Positions 23,201 through 29,822 of a DNA stretch of 37,505 nucleotides are shown here, one piece after another. The stretch is from DAOUAJ01 sp034433615 (lineage in GTDB: Bacteria; Chloroflexota; Anaerolineae; DUEN01), in NCBI GenBank assembly GCA_034433615.1, contig DAOUAJ010000030.1, forward strand, positions 1-37,505, given 5' to 3'. Position 1 is the stretch's first letter, and every line of letters starts with the position of its first letter. A program made the position numbers and the translations under genes. The notes under the pieces were generated by a model. That model was not told the origin of the DNA and did not search any database. It was given only the letters and a program-made list of their open reading frames with translations.

Positions 23201-25040
23201 CCTGTTTGCCGACCTGCACCCACACATGATCGGGATTCCCTTTACGATCCTTTTCCTGGGGCTGGCATACAATCTGGTGGCCAGCTACGGCAGCCCGTGG
23301 ATGGCGGAGGGGAGGCTAGAGGGGATCGTCGCTTTTCTGGTATTGCCATTGACCTTGGGGGCGCTGGGTGTCATCAACACCTGGGATTTGCCGACGTACC
23401 TGGGCGTGGGGCTGCTAGCGTTCCTGCTGCGCGAGTGGCGGGGACATCGGCTGCGCGGAAGGTTCCAACACCCAGAGGTTTTAGCCTATCCCCTGGACCA
23501 GCCTGTCCCGTGCCAGCCAGGCACAGGAGCCACCCTGGCCTACCGTCCAGAGCAGACAAGACAGGCTGATAGCCAGGTCAGGGGAAACCTTTGGGCTTGG
23601 GGGCTGACGTTGGGGCGCTTCCGTCTACTGCTGGTGGTGGTGTACGCCATTGCGCTGGTCGGGTTAGCGTTGGGGCTGTACCTTCCCTTCTACCGAGATT
23701 ACGCGGCCCTCGGCTCCAGCGGTGTGGGCCTCGTGCACCGTCCGGCCACGCTGGTCAGCCAGTGGCTGATGATGTGGGGGTTCCTTGTCTTCATCACTGT
23801 CGTCTTTGTCTTCAGCGAGTTGCGTCGGCGGCCGCCGCGCTGGTCGGGAACGGACGGCTGTCCCGTGGGCTTCGTGCGGTGGGCGCATCTGGTGCTGGAT
23901 CGCTGGGATCGGCCGGCTCGATTGATGGAGCTGCACCGGCTGTTGGTACGGGCGCCTACGTTGGGGTACATGCTGGCACGGTGGGCGTTGGGGCTAGGCC
24001 TGGTCGTGGGCGTATTGGCTTTAGCACTCGACTATCGGGTGGTGGCCTTCCTGTGGTTGCCTCTGCTGGCGGCCGCGGTGCTCCTCTTCCGTGACACGGT
24101 CTCCCCCGAGGACCTGTTCACCGGTGCGTTGGTCTTCACGGGGCTGCTGGTGCTAGCCGGGGTGGAGGTCTTCTTCCTCAAGGACTTCCTTTGCGGTTGT
24201 CCGCCGGGCAGCGATGCGGTCGGCGATTACTACCGCATGAACACGCTGTTCAAGTTCTACATCCAGGCGTGGGTGCTGCTGGGAATGGGCGGGGCGGCAG
24301 CGCTCCCACGGATTTTCGATTTTGGATTGACAGGGAGCGTCTTAACCCAGAACCTAAAATCGGCCATCGAAAATCGGCCATCGAAAATCCCAAATAGCTG
24401 GCGTGTCGTCGGAGTAGGCGTGTTCGCGATCCTGCTGGCCTCCAGCCTGGTTTTTCCGCTCCTGGGTATCCCGGCGCGGGTGGATGACCGGTTCCCTGGG
24501 CCGCGTCCGCCACGCAATACGTTGGACGGCATGGCCTACATGACCGTTGGGGTATACACCTGGCCGGACGGCGACAACCCGATTGAGCTGCGCTATGACT
24601 ACGAGGCGATCCAGTGGATGCTAGATCACATCCGGGGGACGCCGGTGGTGGCTGAAGCGCCGGCCGGCTGGTATCCGGTTAAGGGGCAGAACGTGGGGTA
24701 TGATTATTACCGGGCGGGCGGGCTGCGCGTCGCCTCGCTGACGGGGTTGCCGGGGCTATTGGGGCAGCATCAGGGCGAGCAGCGGTACGGCGATCAGGTG
24801 GGGCAGCGTGAGCGGGAGGGGACGGAGCTATTCCAGACGACCGAGGCCGCCCGCGCTCAGGAACTGATGGATCAGTTGCGGATCACCTACATTTACGTTG
24901 GGAAACTGGAACGCACGCTCTTCTCGCCCGAAAGCCTGGCTAAGTTTGATCAGATGGTCGCCGACGGCCGGCTGGAGGTTGTTTTTCAGAACACCGAGGT
25001 AAAGCTGTATAGGGTGACATGGCGGGGAAGAAACGGATAA
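20232..25040 (+). CDS. GT-C glycosyltransferase fused to a DUF2298 (YYY) membrane domain
   Basis: 1602 aa. GTG start with AGGAGG 5 bases upstream. Residues about 15-640 are an ArnT/PMT-like GT-C module: WDEGHHTHPDE (37-47) in the first outer loop has the acidic residues expected to act in catalysis, followed by many membrane helices and a soluble part with SRWFYENAPDGSVILWEYWDD. From about 680 on the protein is a DUF2298/TIGR03662 domain, aligning with the next protein from its first residues; INYYYYGQY (about 842-850) is the name-giving motif, followed by DPSRIIPFTINEFP and a YYRMNTLFKFYIQAW segment. It likely moves sugars from polyprenyl phosphate to a surface acceptor. Three loops contain repeat-derived insertions. 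Confidence 0.88.
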   Translation: MARASRWLAELFDQREPVLLIGILVMALALRLYNVNWDEGHHTHPDERWISIVATEMHWPQDLSTAFDPHVTTWNPLYNYNESKSAGEYRMRHFAYGHLPLYLLTIVAWILHSLASLAEKLGASTELARWLTMANTYDGFPQVGRPLSALFDTGTVFLLYAIGRRVYGSRAALLAAALSALTVMQIQLAHFYAFDPVAAFFIMLALFGSLRMAQEGGMGSAVLAGVGAGSAVSSKFSALPILAALGIGALVPAWRALRRHGLGSPQMAEQFSHGITLALVAFLCAFLAFAVTSPFAVLDWDAYRTAVIEEQGAMVRGEADFPFTRQYRGTTPFLYHIEQQVRWGMGWPLGVMAFLGLAWVLVRTGLGRARPEEWVILAWVVPYFGLTGTFMTKFMRYMLPLVPLFTLMGAAMLWAWWGRPSSLVPRSSFLIPRLGWLAPLLMGIVLVGTALWALAFVNGVYGGTHPWIQASRWFYENAPDGSVILWEYWDDPLPLSLPEPGMNMAERGFRHIAWGPFEEDTPQKFELMKTMLREADFIAIASNRIYRAVPRLPQRYPMTIRYYQLLFEGKLGFEKVGDFTSYPRLGGLVFVDDDADESFTLYDHPKPLIFRKVRDLTDAEWDALLGGSWEGAIPYYTGSRRDRERAPATVKTEQRKSLLLDRPVDELPVVYDFRWNRAASRSPVLAVIVWWLALALIGLLAWPLTFTVFANLRDRGHAFTRGLGWLAVGWIVWILASLRLLRNTLPTLLLALVLSAALSFVLLRRKQAEMVSFWRVQWPLILVHEAVFGLAFLFFVFIRLLNPDLWQPWNGGEKFMEFAFLNAILRSPYFPPYDPYYAGGYINYYYYGQYLVALLIKLTGITPSVAFNLAIPTLFALTVSGAFGLVYNLAPIGRARLARFWTMGLGWGLVGSALVTLIGNLDGMGQVLRKLGTLSGSSFESAIPGLQTLVRAVFGLQAVLFKGARLPDFNYWDPSRIIPFTINEFPLWSFLFADLHPHMIGIPFTILFLGLAYNLVASYGSPWMAEGRLEGIVAFLVLPLTLGALGVINTWDLPTYLGVGLLAFLLREWRGHRLRGRFQHPEVLAYPLDQPVPCQPGTGATLAYRPEQTRQADSQVRGNLWAWGLTLGRFRLLLVVVYAIALVGLALGLYLPFYRDYAALGSSGVGLVHRPATLVSQWLMMWGFLVFITVVFVFSELRRRPPRWSGTDGCPVGFVRWAHLVLDRWDRPARLMELHRLLVRAPTLGYMLARWALGLGLVVGVLALALDYRVVAFLWLPLLAAAVLLFRDTVSPEDLFTGALVFTGLLVLAGVEVFFLKDFLCGCPPGSDAVGDYYRMNTLFKFYIQAWVLLGMGGAAALPRIFDFGLTGSVLTQNLKSAIENRPSKIPNSWRVVGVGVFAILLASSLVFPLLGIPARVDDRFPGPRPPRNTLDGMAYMTVGVYTWPDGDNPIELRYDYEAIQWMLDHIRGTPVVAEAPAGWYPVKGQNVGYDYYRAGGLRVASLTGLPGLLGQHQGEQRYGDQVGQREREGTELFQTTEAARAQELMDQLRITYIYVGKLERTLFSPESLAKFDQMVADGRLEVVFQNTEVKLYRVTWRGRNG
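21487..21530 (+). repeat. Heptamer array (TCCCTCG/TTCCTCG) in frame in the GT-C/DUF2298 gene
   Basis: About six degenerate 7-bp units code SSLVPRSSFLIPR between the membrane helix ending AAMLWAWWG and the next one (LGWLAPLLMGIVLVGTALW). The frame stays open. Confidence 0.7.
23485..23585 (+). repeat. Insertion with inverted CAGCCTGTC/GACAGGCTG in a loop of the same gene
   Basis: The stretch codes LAYPLDQPVPCQPGTGATLA and about 15 more polar residues. CAGCCTGTC near its start and GACAGGCTG near its end are inverted copies. The paralogous domain in the next gene lacks these roughly 45 residues, running straight from the preceding arginine-rich loop to the next helix. It is a repeat-like in-frame insertion. 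Confidence 0.55.
24310..24393 (+). repeat. ATCGAAAATCGGCC-type repeat in frame near the C-terminal part
   Basis: Degenerate units of TTTTCGATTTTGGATT and, inverted further on, AATCGGCCATCGAAAATCGG code IFDFGLTGSVLTQNLKSAIE and a following ENRPSKIPNS. It lies just after the conserved NTLFKFYIQAWVL helix and before the next membrane helix (WRVVGVGVFAILLASSLVF). Confidence 0.7.
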
Positions 25041-25101
25041 AGGCGTGACTGATCTGCGCGCGCTGGGGCTGAACGATAAGCATAATCCATGAGGTGAAGA
25101 G

Positions 25102-25254
25102 ATGAACGAAAGAATAATGGTCAATCCTACAACGCAGAAGGCTGTGCATCAGGAATTAGCAAGAGTCTTGCGATTCTACACTGAGGTTGAGTTGATGAAG
25201 GCTTTTATTGTGGTTGAACCTGGGAGACATAGATTCAGGAGACTTCCACGTTAA
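25102..25254 (+). CDS. Small AT-rich ORF between two giant membrane-protein genes
   Basis: 50 codons from ATG 25102 (GAGGTGAAG just upstream) to TAA 25252-25254, ending 3 bp before the next start. The product is basic at its end (GRHRFRRLPR) with an amphipathic helix-like middle (AVHQELARVLRFYTEVELMK). The codons (AGA, ATA, TTA, ACA, AAT) are AT-rich and quite unlike the neighbours, suggesting recent acquisition. I do not recognise the protein. It may be a real small gene or the remnant of a transferred one. Confidence 0.45.
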   Translation: MNERIMVNPTTQKAVHQELARVLRFYTEVELMKAFIVVEPGRHRFRRLPR

Positions 25255-25257
25255 GCC

Positions 25258-27864
25258 ATGATTGACCTGCTACGCTGGTGGATCGCTATCGAAGTGATCG
25301 GGCTGGCGGCCTGGCCGCTGGGCTGGCGGCTGTGCGGCAACCTGGCGGATCGCGGGTACGGGCTGAGCAAGGCGCTGGGGCTGTTGCTGGTCAGCTACGG
25401 GCTGTGGCTGGCGTCCAGCTTCGGCTTCTTGAACAATGACCTGGGCGGCATCCTGGCGAGCCTGCTGGCCGGGGCCGCGCTCTCGGCCTGGGTGCTACGC
25501 CGCAACGATGGCGGCTGGGCCGCGTTGCGGGTGTGGGCGCAGGAACACGGCCGGCTGATCGCGTTCAACGAGGCGTTGTTCCTGGTGGCCTTCGTGGCCT
25601 GGGCCATCTTCCGCGCCCACGATCCAGCCATCGCCGGCACCGAGAAGCCGATGGAGTTCGCCTTCCTCAACGGCATCCTGCGCAGCGACCGTTTTCCGCC
25701 GCTGGACCCCTGGCTGTCGGGGTACGCCATCAGCTACTACTACTTCGGCTACGTGATGCTGGCTGTGCTGGTTCGGCTGTCGGGCGTGGCCTCGGCGGTG
25801 GGATTCAACCTGGGGGTGGCAAGCTGGTTTGCGCTGACAGTGCTGGGCGCCTTCAGTGTGACCTACAGCCTGATCAACATCGCTCGCCAGGAAGGGGAGC
25901 GCAGGCTGGCGCCCGCTCTGCTGGGGCCGCTGTTCGTGGCCTTGCTAGGCAACCTGGAGGGGTTGTTCGAGGTCTTGCACGCCCGTGGCGTGGCCCCTGC
26001 GGCACTGTTACGCTGGCTGGATGTGAAGGACCTGGGAGCAACCTCCCCCGTTGGCCGGTGGCTGCCGACCGACAACTGGTGGTGGTGGCGGGCGTCTCGC
26101 GTCATCCAGGATCGTGATCTGCTGGGCCGCAGCATCGGTGTGCAACCGATTGACGAGTTCCCCTTCTTTAGCTTTCTGTTGGGGGACATGCATCCCCACG
26201 TGCTGGCGCTCCCCTTTGTGCTCCTGGCCATTGGGTTGGGGCTGAACCTTATCCTGCATAGCCGTCAGCGGTCAGCGGTCAGCGGTCAGCCATCAGCCGT
26301 CAGCCGTCAGCCGTCAGCCGTCAGCGGCCAGCGCTTCACGTTTTACGTTTCACGTTTCACGAATTATGTGTTGCGTGTCGCATGGAACGTGGTGGACGCG
26401 TGGCCGATGGGGAGGATCGGTTTTCTCCTATACGCGCTGGCTCTGGGCGGGCTCGGTTTCCTCAACACCTGGGATTTCCCCATCTATCTGTTCCTGGTGA
26501 CGATGGCGTTCGGGCTGCGGCGGACGTTAGAGCAAGGGCGGCCGGATCGGACGGTGGTGGGCGACGTGGTCCTGGCGGGCGTGGGGCTGGGCATCCTGGG
26601 TGGGTTGCTCTACCTGCCGTTTTACCTGAGCTTTTCGTCGCAGGCGGGCGGCATCTTGCCTAACCTGATCTTCCCCACCCGGTTGGCGCAGTTCAGCCTG
26701 ATGTTCGGCCCTTTCTTGATCGCGCTGATCGCCCTCTTTGCCACGTTCAGCGTGGAACAAAAGTGGCGGACGGTGCTTCGGCGATCGCTGAACTGGCTGC
26801 CGTGGACGCTGGGGGCGCCCATCGCGGTGGGACTCATGGCTGCTTTGTTGTTGCGGGTGACGCCGAGCGGACAGACGTTCCTGCAAAGCGCCTTCAGCCG
26901 CCCTGAAGTGCGAGAGCAGGTGGGGGGGTTAAGTGCGACGGGGATATTGACCACCATCGTTGGAGCGCGGCTGCGCACGCCCGGTACCACACTCCTGCTG
27001 GCGTTGGGCCTGGCCTGGGTGCTCGGACTTCTGAGCGCGGGACCCCTTCAGGGGACAAACCATGAAAGTCACGAAGGCTCAATTCGCAATTCGCAATCCG
27101 CAATCCGCAATGGCTATGTCTTGCTCATGGCCGGTACGGCGTTCCTGTTGACCTTCGCCGTGGAATGGGTGTATCTCAAGGACACCTTTGGCGTGCGCAT
27201 GAACACCGTCTTCAAGTTCTACTACCAGGCCTGGGTGTTGATGGCGCTAACGGCGGCCTACGCGGTCACCTACGTAGGGCGAGGTTCGATCCGAAATCCG
27301 AAATCCGAAATCCGAAATCGTCCCTCGTCTGTCGTCCTGATCCTGGTCTCACTGTTGGTGGGGGCTGGGCTGGTGTACACGGTGGCCGCGGGGTACAGCA
27401 AGGCGAACGGCTTTCAGGGGGAGGCGACATTGGATGGCATCGCTTTCTTACGCCGTTTTCAGCCGGATGATGCGGCCGCGATAGACTGGCTACAGGCCAA
27501 CGTGAGCGGCGCACCGGTAGTGCTGGAGGCGCCGGGCGGCTCGTATAGCCAATACAATCGGATCTCGATGGCGACAGGGTTGCCCACACTGTTGGGATGG
27601 GATGGCCATGAACTGCAGTGGCGAGGTGACCGGTATGGGGACCTGGTCGCCGGGCGGCCGGAAGCGATTGACCGCATCTATCGCTTTGCGCGCGGCTGGG
27701 AGTTGGTGGACCTGATGCGGCAGTGGAATGTGGAGTACCTCTACGTGGGCAACCTGGAGCGAGAGAAGTATCGCCTGACGCCATCGGCGGAAAGCCGGTT
27801 CGAGCAGACGTTGTGGAAGGTGTATAAGAACGGGACGGTGCGTATTTACCGGCGGCCGGGATGA
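25258..27864 (+). CDS. DUF2298 (Chlor_Arch_YYY, TIGR03662) membrane protein
   Basis: 868 aa. The ATG at 25258 lies 3 bp after the small ORF; its ribosome site is weak, so translation may be coupled. It aligns over most of its length with the C-terminal 900 residues of the preceding fusion: start WWIAIEVIGLAAWPLGWRL, SYYYFGY motif (about 159-165), SIGVQPIDEFPFFSFLLGDMHPH, FLNTWDFPIYLFLV, GVRMNTVFKFYYQAWVL and the end WNVEYLYVGNLEREKY. About a dozen or more hydrophobic segments. The family is shared by Chloroflexi and archaea and is linked with surface glycosylation, with no proven reaction. Three polar loops are made of short tandem repeats. Confidence 0.9.
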   Translation: MIDLLRWWIAIEVIGLAAWPLGWRLCGNLADRGYGLSKALGLLLVSYGLWLASSFGFLNNDLGGILASLLAGAALSAWVLRRNDGGWAALRVWAQEHGRLIAFNEALFLVAFVAWAIFRAHDPAIAGTEKPMEFAFLNGILRSDRFPPLDPWLSGYAISYYYFGYVMLAVLVRLSGVASAVGFNLGVASWFALTVLGAFSVTYSLINIARQEGERRLAPALLGPLFVALLGNLEGLFEVLHARGVAPAALLRWLDVKDLGATSPVGRWLPTDNWWWWRASRVIQDRDLLGRSIGVQPIDEFPFFSFLLGDMHPHVLALPFVLLAIGLGLNLILHSRQRSAVSGQPSAVSRQPSAVSGQRFTFYVSRFTNYVLRVAWNVVDAWPMGRIGFLLYALALGGLGFLNTWDFPIYLFLVTMAFGLRRTLEQGRPDRTVVGDVVLAGVGLGILGGLLYLPFYLSFSSQAGGILPNLIFPTRLAQFSLMFGPFLIALIALFATFSVEQKWRTVLRRSLNWLPWTLGAPIAVGLMAALLLRVTPSGQTFLQSAFSRPEVREQVGGLSATGILTTIVGARLRTPGTTLLLALGLAWVLGLLSAGPLQGTNHESHEGSIRNSQSAIRNGYVLLMAGTAFLLTFAVEWVYLKDTFGVRMNTVFKFYYQAWVLMALTAAYAVTYVGRGSIRNPKSEIRNRPSSVVLILVSLLVGAGLVYTVAAGYSKANGFQGEATLDGIAFLRRFQPDDAAAIDWLQANVSGAPVVLEAPGGSYSQYNRISMATGLPTLLGWDGHELQWRGDRYGDLVAGRPEAIDRIYRFARGWELVDLMRQWNVEYLYVGNLEREKYRLTPSAESRFEQTLWKVYKNGTVRIYRRPG
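26261..26361 (+). repeat. Heptamer array (CAGCCGT/CAGCGGT) followed by an ACGTTTTACG array, in frame
   Basis: About ten 7-bp units (26261-26330) code a run of SAVSGQPSAVSRQPSAVSGQ type. A second repeat family of ACGTTTTACG/GTTTCACG units (26333-26361) follows and codes FTFYVSRFTN. The whole block joins two membrane helices of the DUF2298 protein (after GLGLNLIL, before GRIGFLLYALALGG). Confidence 0.85.
27079..27110 (+). repeat. Octamer array (CAATTCG/CAATCCG) in frame
   Basis: About four units code GSIRNSQSAIRN between the LGLAWVLGLLSAG helix and the YVLLMAGTAFLLTFAVEW helix of the DUF2298 protein. Confidence 0.75.
27286..27320 (+). repeat. Octamer array (ATCCGAAA) in frame
   Basis: Four nearly perfect ATCCGAAA units code SIRNPKSEIRN. 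They lie right after the NTVFKFYYQAWVL helix region, the same loop that carries a different repeat family in the preceding paralogous domain. The same octamer recurs in the next gene at 28581-28612. Confidence 0.85.
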
Positions 27865-27867
27865 TTT

Positions 27868-27910
27868 CAGGTAGCAGGCAGCTAGTAGCAGGTAGCCGAT
27901 GGCTGATGGC
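27868..27910 (+). repeat. Heptamer array (GGTAGCA/GGCTGAT) between genes
   Basis: Degenerate GGTAGCAG-, GCAGCTAGTA- and GGCTGAT-type units occupy most of the 63-bp spacer between the DUF2298 gene and the next glycosyltransferase. Related GCTGATG units occur at 34884-34907. Confidence 0.65.
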
Positions 27911-27927
27911 TTTGTGGGAGGAGCGTA

Positions 27928-29694
27928 GTGACGGCGGTTGAGCAGCCGATGGAGGCGCGGGCGAATCTTGCGGCCTGGCTGACTCTGGAACGAGCGGCCT
28001 ACGGTGGCGTTGTGTTGTTCGCCGGGCTTTGGCGCATGTTTCAGCTTGGCCTGTACCCTCTGGGACCAGACGAGGTGCGACAGGCGCTGGTAGCCTGGGA
28101 CGCGGCTCAGGGGCGATCGGTGGCGTTGGGGGGCGTCAGCCCGTTGCTGTTCACGTTGCAGGAACTTGCCTTCATCTTCACCCAGGCCACCGATGTGATG
28201 GTACGCTTCTGGCCGGCGCTGGCAGGGCTGGCGATTTGCCTGATTCCGTACGCGTTGCGGCATCGTCTGGGACGAGGAGAGGCACTCCTGGCCGCGAGCT
28301 TCCTGGTCCTCTCCCCCACGATCACCTATTTTGCCCGGTATGGCTCCGGTGATGTGATGGCAGCGACGTTCGTGCTGGCGGCGCTGACAGCCGGCCTGGC
28401 CGCCCTCGAGGATCGTCGCTGGCTGTCATGGGCAGGTGTTGCGCTGGCTCTGGCGCTCCTCAGCGGGCCAGGCGTGTACACGGCACTGCTTGCGTTAGGG
28501 ATCGCCGGTACGTTGTGGGCACGAGTGGATTTAGCGAACGGGAGCTCGGAGATTAGGAATGTTAGCTCGGTGGATCACCACTCCGAAATCCGAAATCCGA
28601 AATCCGAAATCGGTAACTGGTGGCTGGCTGGCGGGCTGGTTTTCCTGCTGGGGGCCACGGCCGGGCTGCGCCATTGGGATGGCCTGGGGGCGGCCGCGGG
28701 GTTACTGGGCACGTGGGCAGCGCGCTGGGCGCGGTCGGAACTTGGATACCCAATCTACTGGCCCCTCTTGCGCCTGATCCTGGACGAGCCGTTGCTGCTC
28801 GCGTTCGGCATCTACGGCGCGGTGGTGGGCGTGCGCCAGGGCTATCGGTTGATGAAGGTGTTGGCGTTGTGGGCGGGGTTGGCAGTCCTGTGGCCGACGT
28901 TGACGCCGGGTCGGCAGCCCCAGGACCTGGTGATGGCCGTGCCGCCGCTGGCGCTATTAGCCGGCCAGGGGGCAGCCCTCTTTTGGCGACAGGTTGATCT
29001 ACGCCAAGTGCGCACCGAATCGGCCCTGTTCATCACGGCATTGGGAGCACTGTCGGTCACGTTCTACGTATGGGTGTCCGGTTACAGCCAGTGGGGCACG
29101 ACGGAGTACGTGGTGGCGATGCTGGCGCCGTCAGGGTTGATGGTCGGGCTGGCGTTGTTCTTCGGCCTCTGGATCGGCTGGCAGCGTACCAGGCAGCTCG
29201 TGGCGCTGTTTCTCTCGGGCGTGGGGATGCTGTGGATGTTGAGCGCGGGCTGGATCAATGCCCACGGGGTGGATTTGAATCGGCGGCCAGCAGTACAATT
29301 CGAGATGACATCTGAAGAGACGCGGATGCTGGCCGACATGATGATGCGGCTGTCGGAGCAACGCGTGGGCGATCCTCATCTGTTGCCCGTAGAGATCATG
29401 GAATCACCCTATGCGCCCGTGCTGCGTTGGTATTTGCGGAACATGCTCAATTTAAAAATGGTCGGTGCACCACTGAGAGATGGATCAGCTCCGGTCGTGA
29501 TCACTCCGTTGATGGAAGAGCTGGCACCGGGCGAGCAGTACAACGGCCAGGATTTTGTAGTGACGGAGCGGTGGTCACCAGATGGGTTACGCGGGCGGGA
29601 GCTGGTGCGCTGGCTCTTGTTGCGCCAGGGGCTGACGCCGGCGGAACAGCGCCGCGCCATTTTGTGGGTAGAGCGAGAAGCACCTGTGGACTGA
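27928..29694 (+). CDS. GT-C family (ArnT/PMT-like) membrane glycosyltransferase
   Basis: 588 aa. GTG start at 27928 preceded by GGGAGGAG. After one N-terminal helix the first outer loop carries LYPLGPDEVRQAL with Asp48-Glu49, the place of the catalytic aspartate of GT39/GT83 enzymes. Further helices follow with the family pattern (LSPTITYFARYGSGDVMAAT). The C-terminal part is soluble and outside. It resembles the TIGR03663/Agl23-like proteins, such as the next gene, in its N-terminal half but is much shorter. Donor is probably a polyprenyl-phosphate sugar; acceptor unknown. One loop contains an ATCCGAAA repeat (28581-28612). Confidence 0.8.
   Translation: MTAVEQPMEARANLAAWLTLERAAYGGVVLFAGLWRMFQLGLYPLGPDEVRQALVAWDAAQGRSVALGGVSPLLFTLQELAFIFTQATDVMVRFWPALAGLAICLIPYALRHRLGRGEALLAASFLVLSPTITYFARYGSGDVMAATFVLAALTAGLAALEDRRWLSWAGVALALALLSGPGVYTALLALGIAGTLWARVDLANGSSEIRNVSSVDHHSEIRNPKSEIGNWWLAGGLVFLLGATAGLRHWDGLGAAAGLLGTWAARWARSELGYPIYWPLLRLILDEPLLLAFGIYGAVVGVRQGYRLMKVLALWAGLAVLWPTLTPGRQPQDLVMAVPPLALLAGQGAALFWRQVDLRQVRTESALFITALGALSVTFYVWVSGYSQWGTTEYVVAMLAPSGLMVGLALFFGLWIGWQRTRQLVALFLSGVGMLWMLSAGWINAHGVDLNRRPAVQFEMTSEETRMLADMMMRLSEQRVGDPHLLPVEIMESPYAPVLRWYLRNMLNLKMVGAPLRDGSAPVVITPLMEELAPGEQYNGQDFVVTERWSPDGLRGRELVRWLLLRQGLTPAEQRRAILWVEREAPVD
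28581..28612 (+). repeat. Octamer array (ATCCGAAA) in frame in the GT-C gene
   Basis: Four units code HSEIRNPKSEIGN between the membrane helices LLALGIAGTLWARV and WWLAGGLVFLLGATAGL. It is the same unit as at 27286-27320 in the preceding gene. Confidence 0.85.
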
Positions 29695-29815
29695 GGGGAC
29701 GCGGGAACGCGGAGACGCGGAGACGCGGGGACACGGAGGCCAGGCAACGAGGAGCTCGCTACCTTGTTGCCTTGTTCCTCATCGCCTCGTTGCCCCGCTG
29801 ACTTTACGGTAAGGG
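29695..29815 (+). repeat. Octamer array (GACGCGGA) and 10-bp inverted repeat between genes
   Basis: The 128-bp spacer starts with GACGCGGGAACGCGGAGACG-type octamers (29698-29738). It goes on with an inverted pair GGCAACGAGG / CCTCGTTGCC that encloses CTTGTTGCC-type units. I see no gene in it. The ribosome site of the next gene (AAGGGGATAG) follows. Confidence 0.75.
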
Positions 29816-29822
29816 GATAGAC

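Noticed and set aside
23591..24094. 167-codon second plus-strand frame inside the giant fusion gene
   Set aside because: Gly/Ala/Arg-rich out-of-frame shadow with no motif; the hydrophobic DUF2298 frame is continuous here.
26261..26361. Possible CRISPR-like or tandem-repeat locus
   Set aside because: Units are 7 bp, without spacers, and sit inside an open coding frame; no cas genes in the window.
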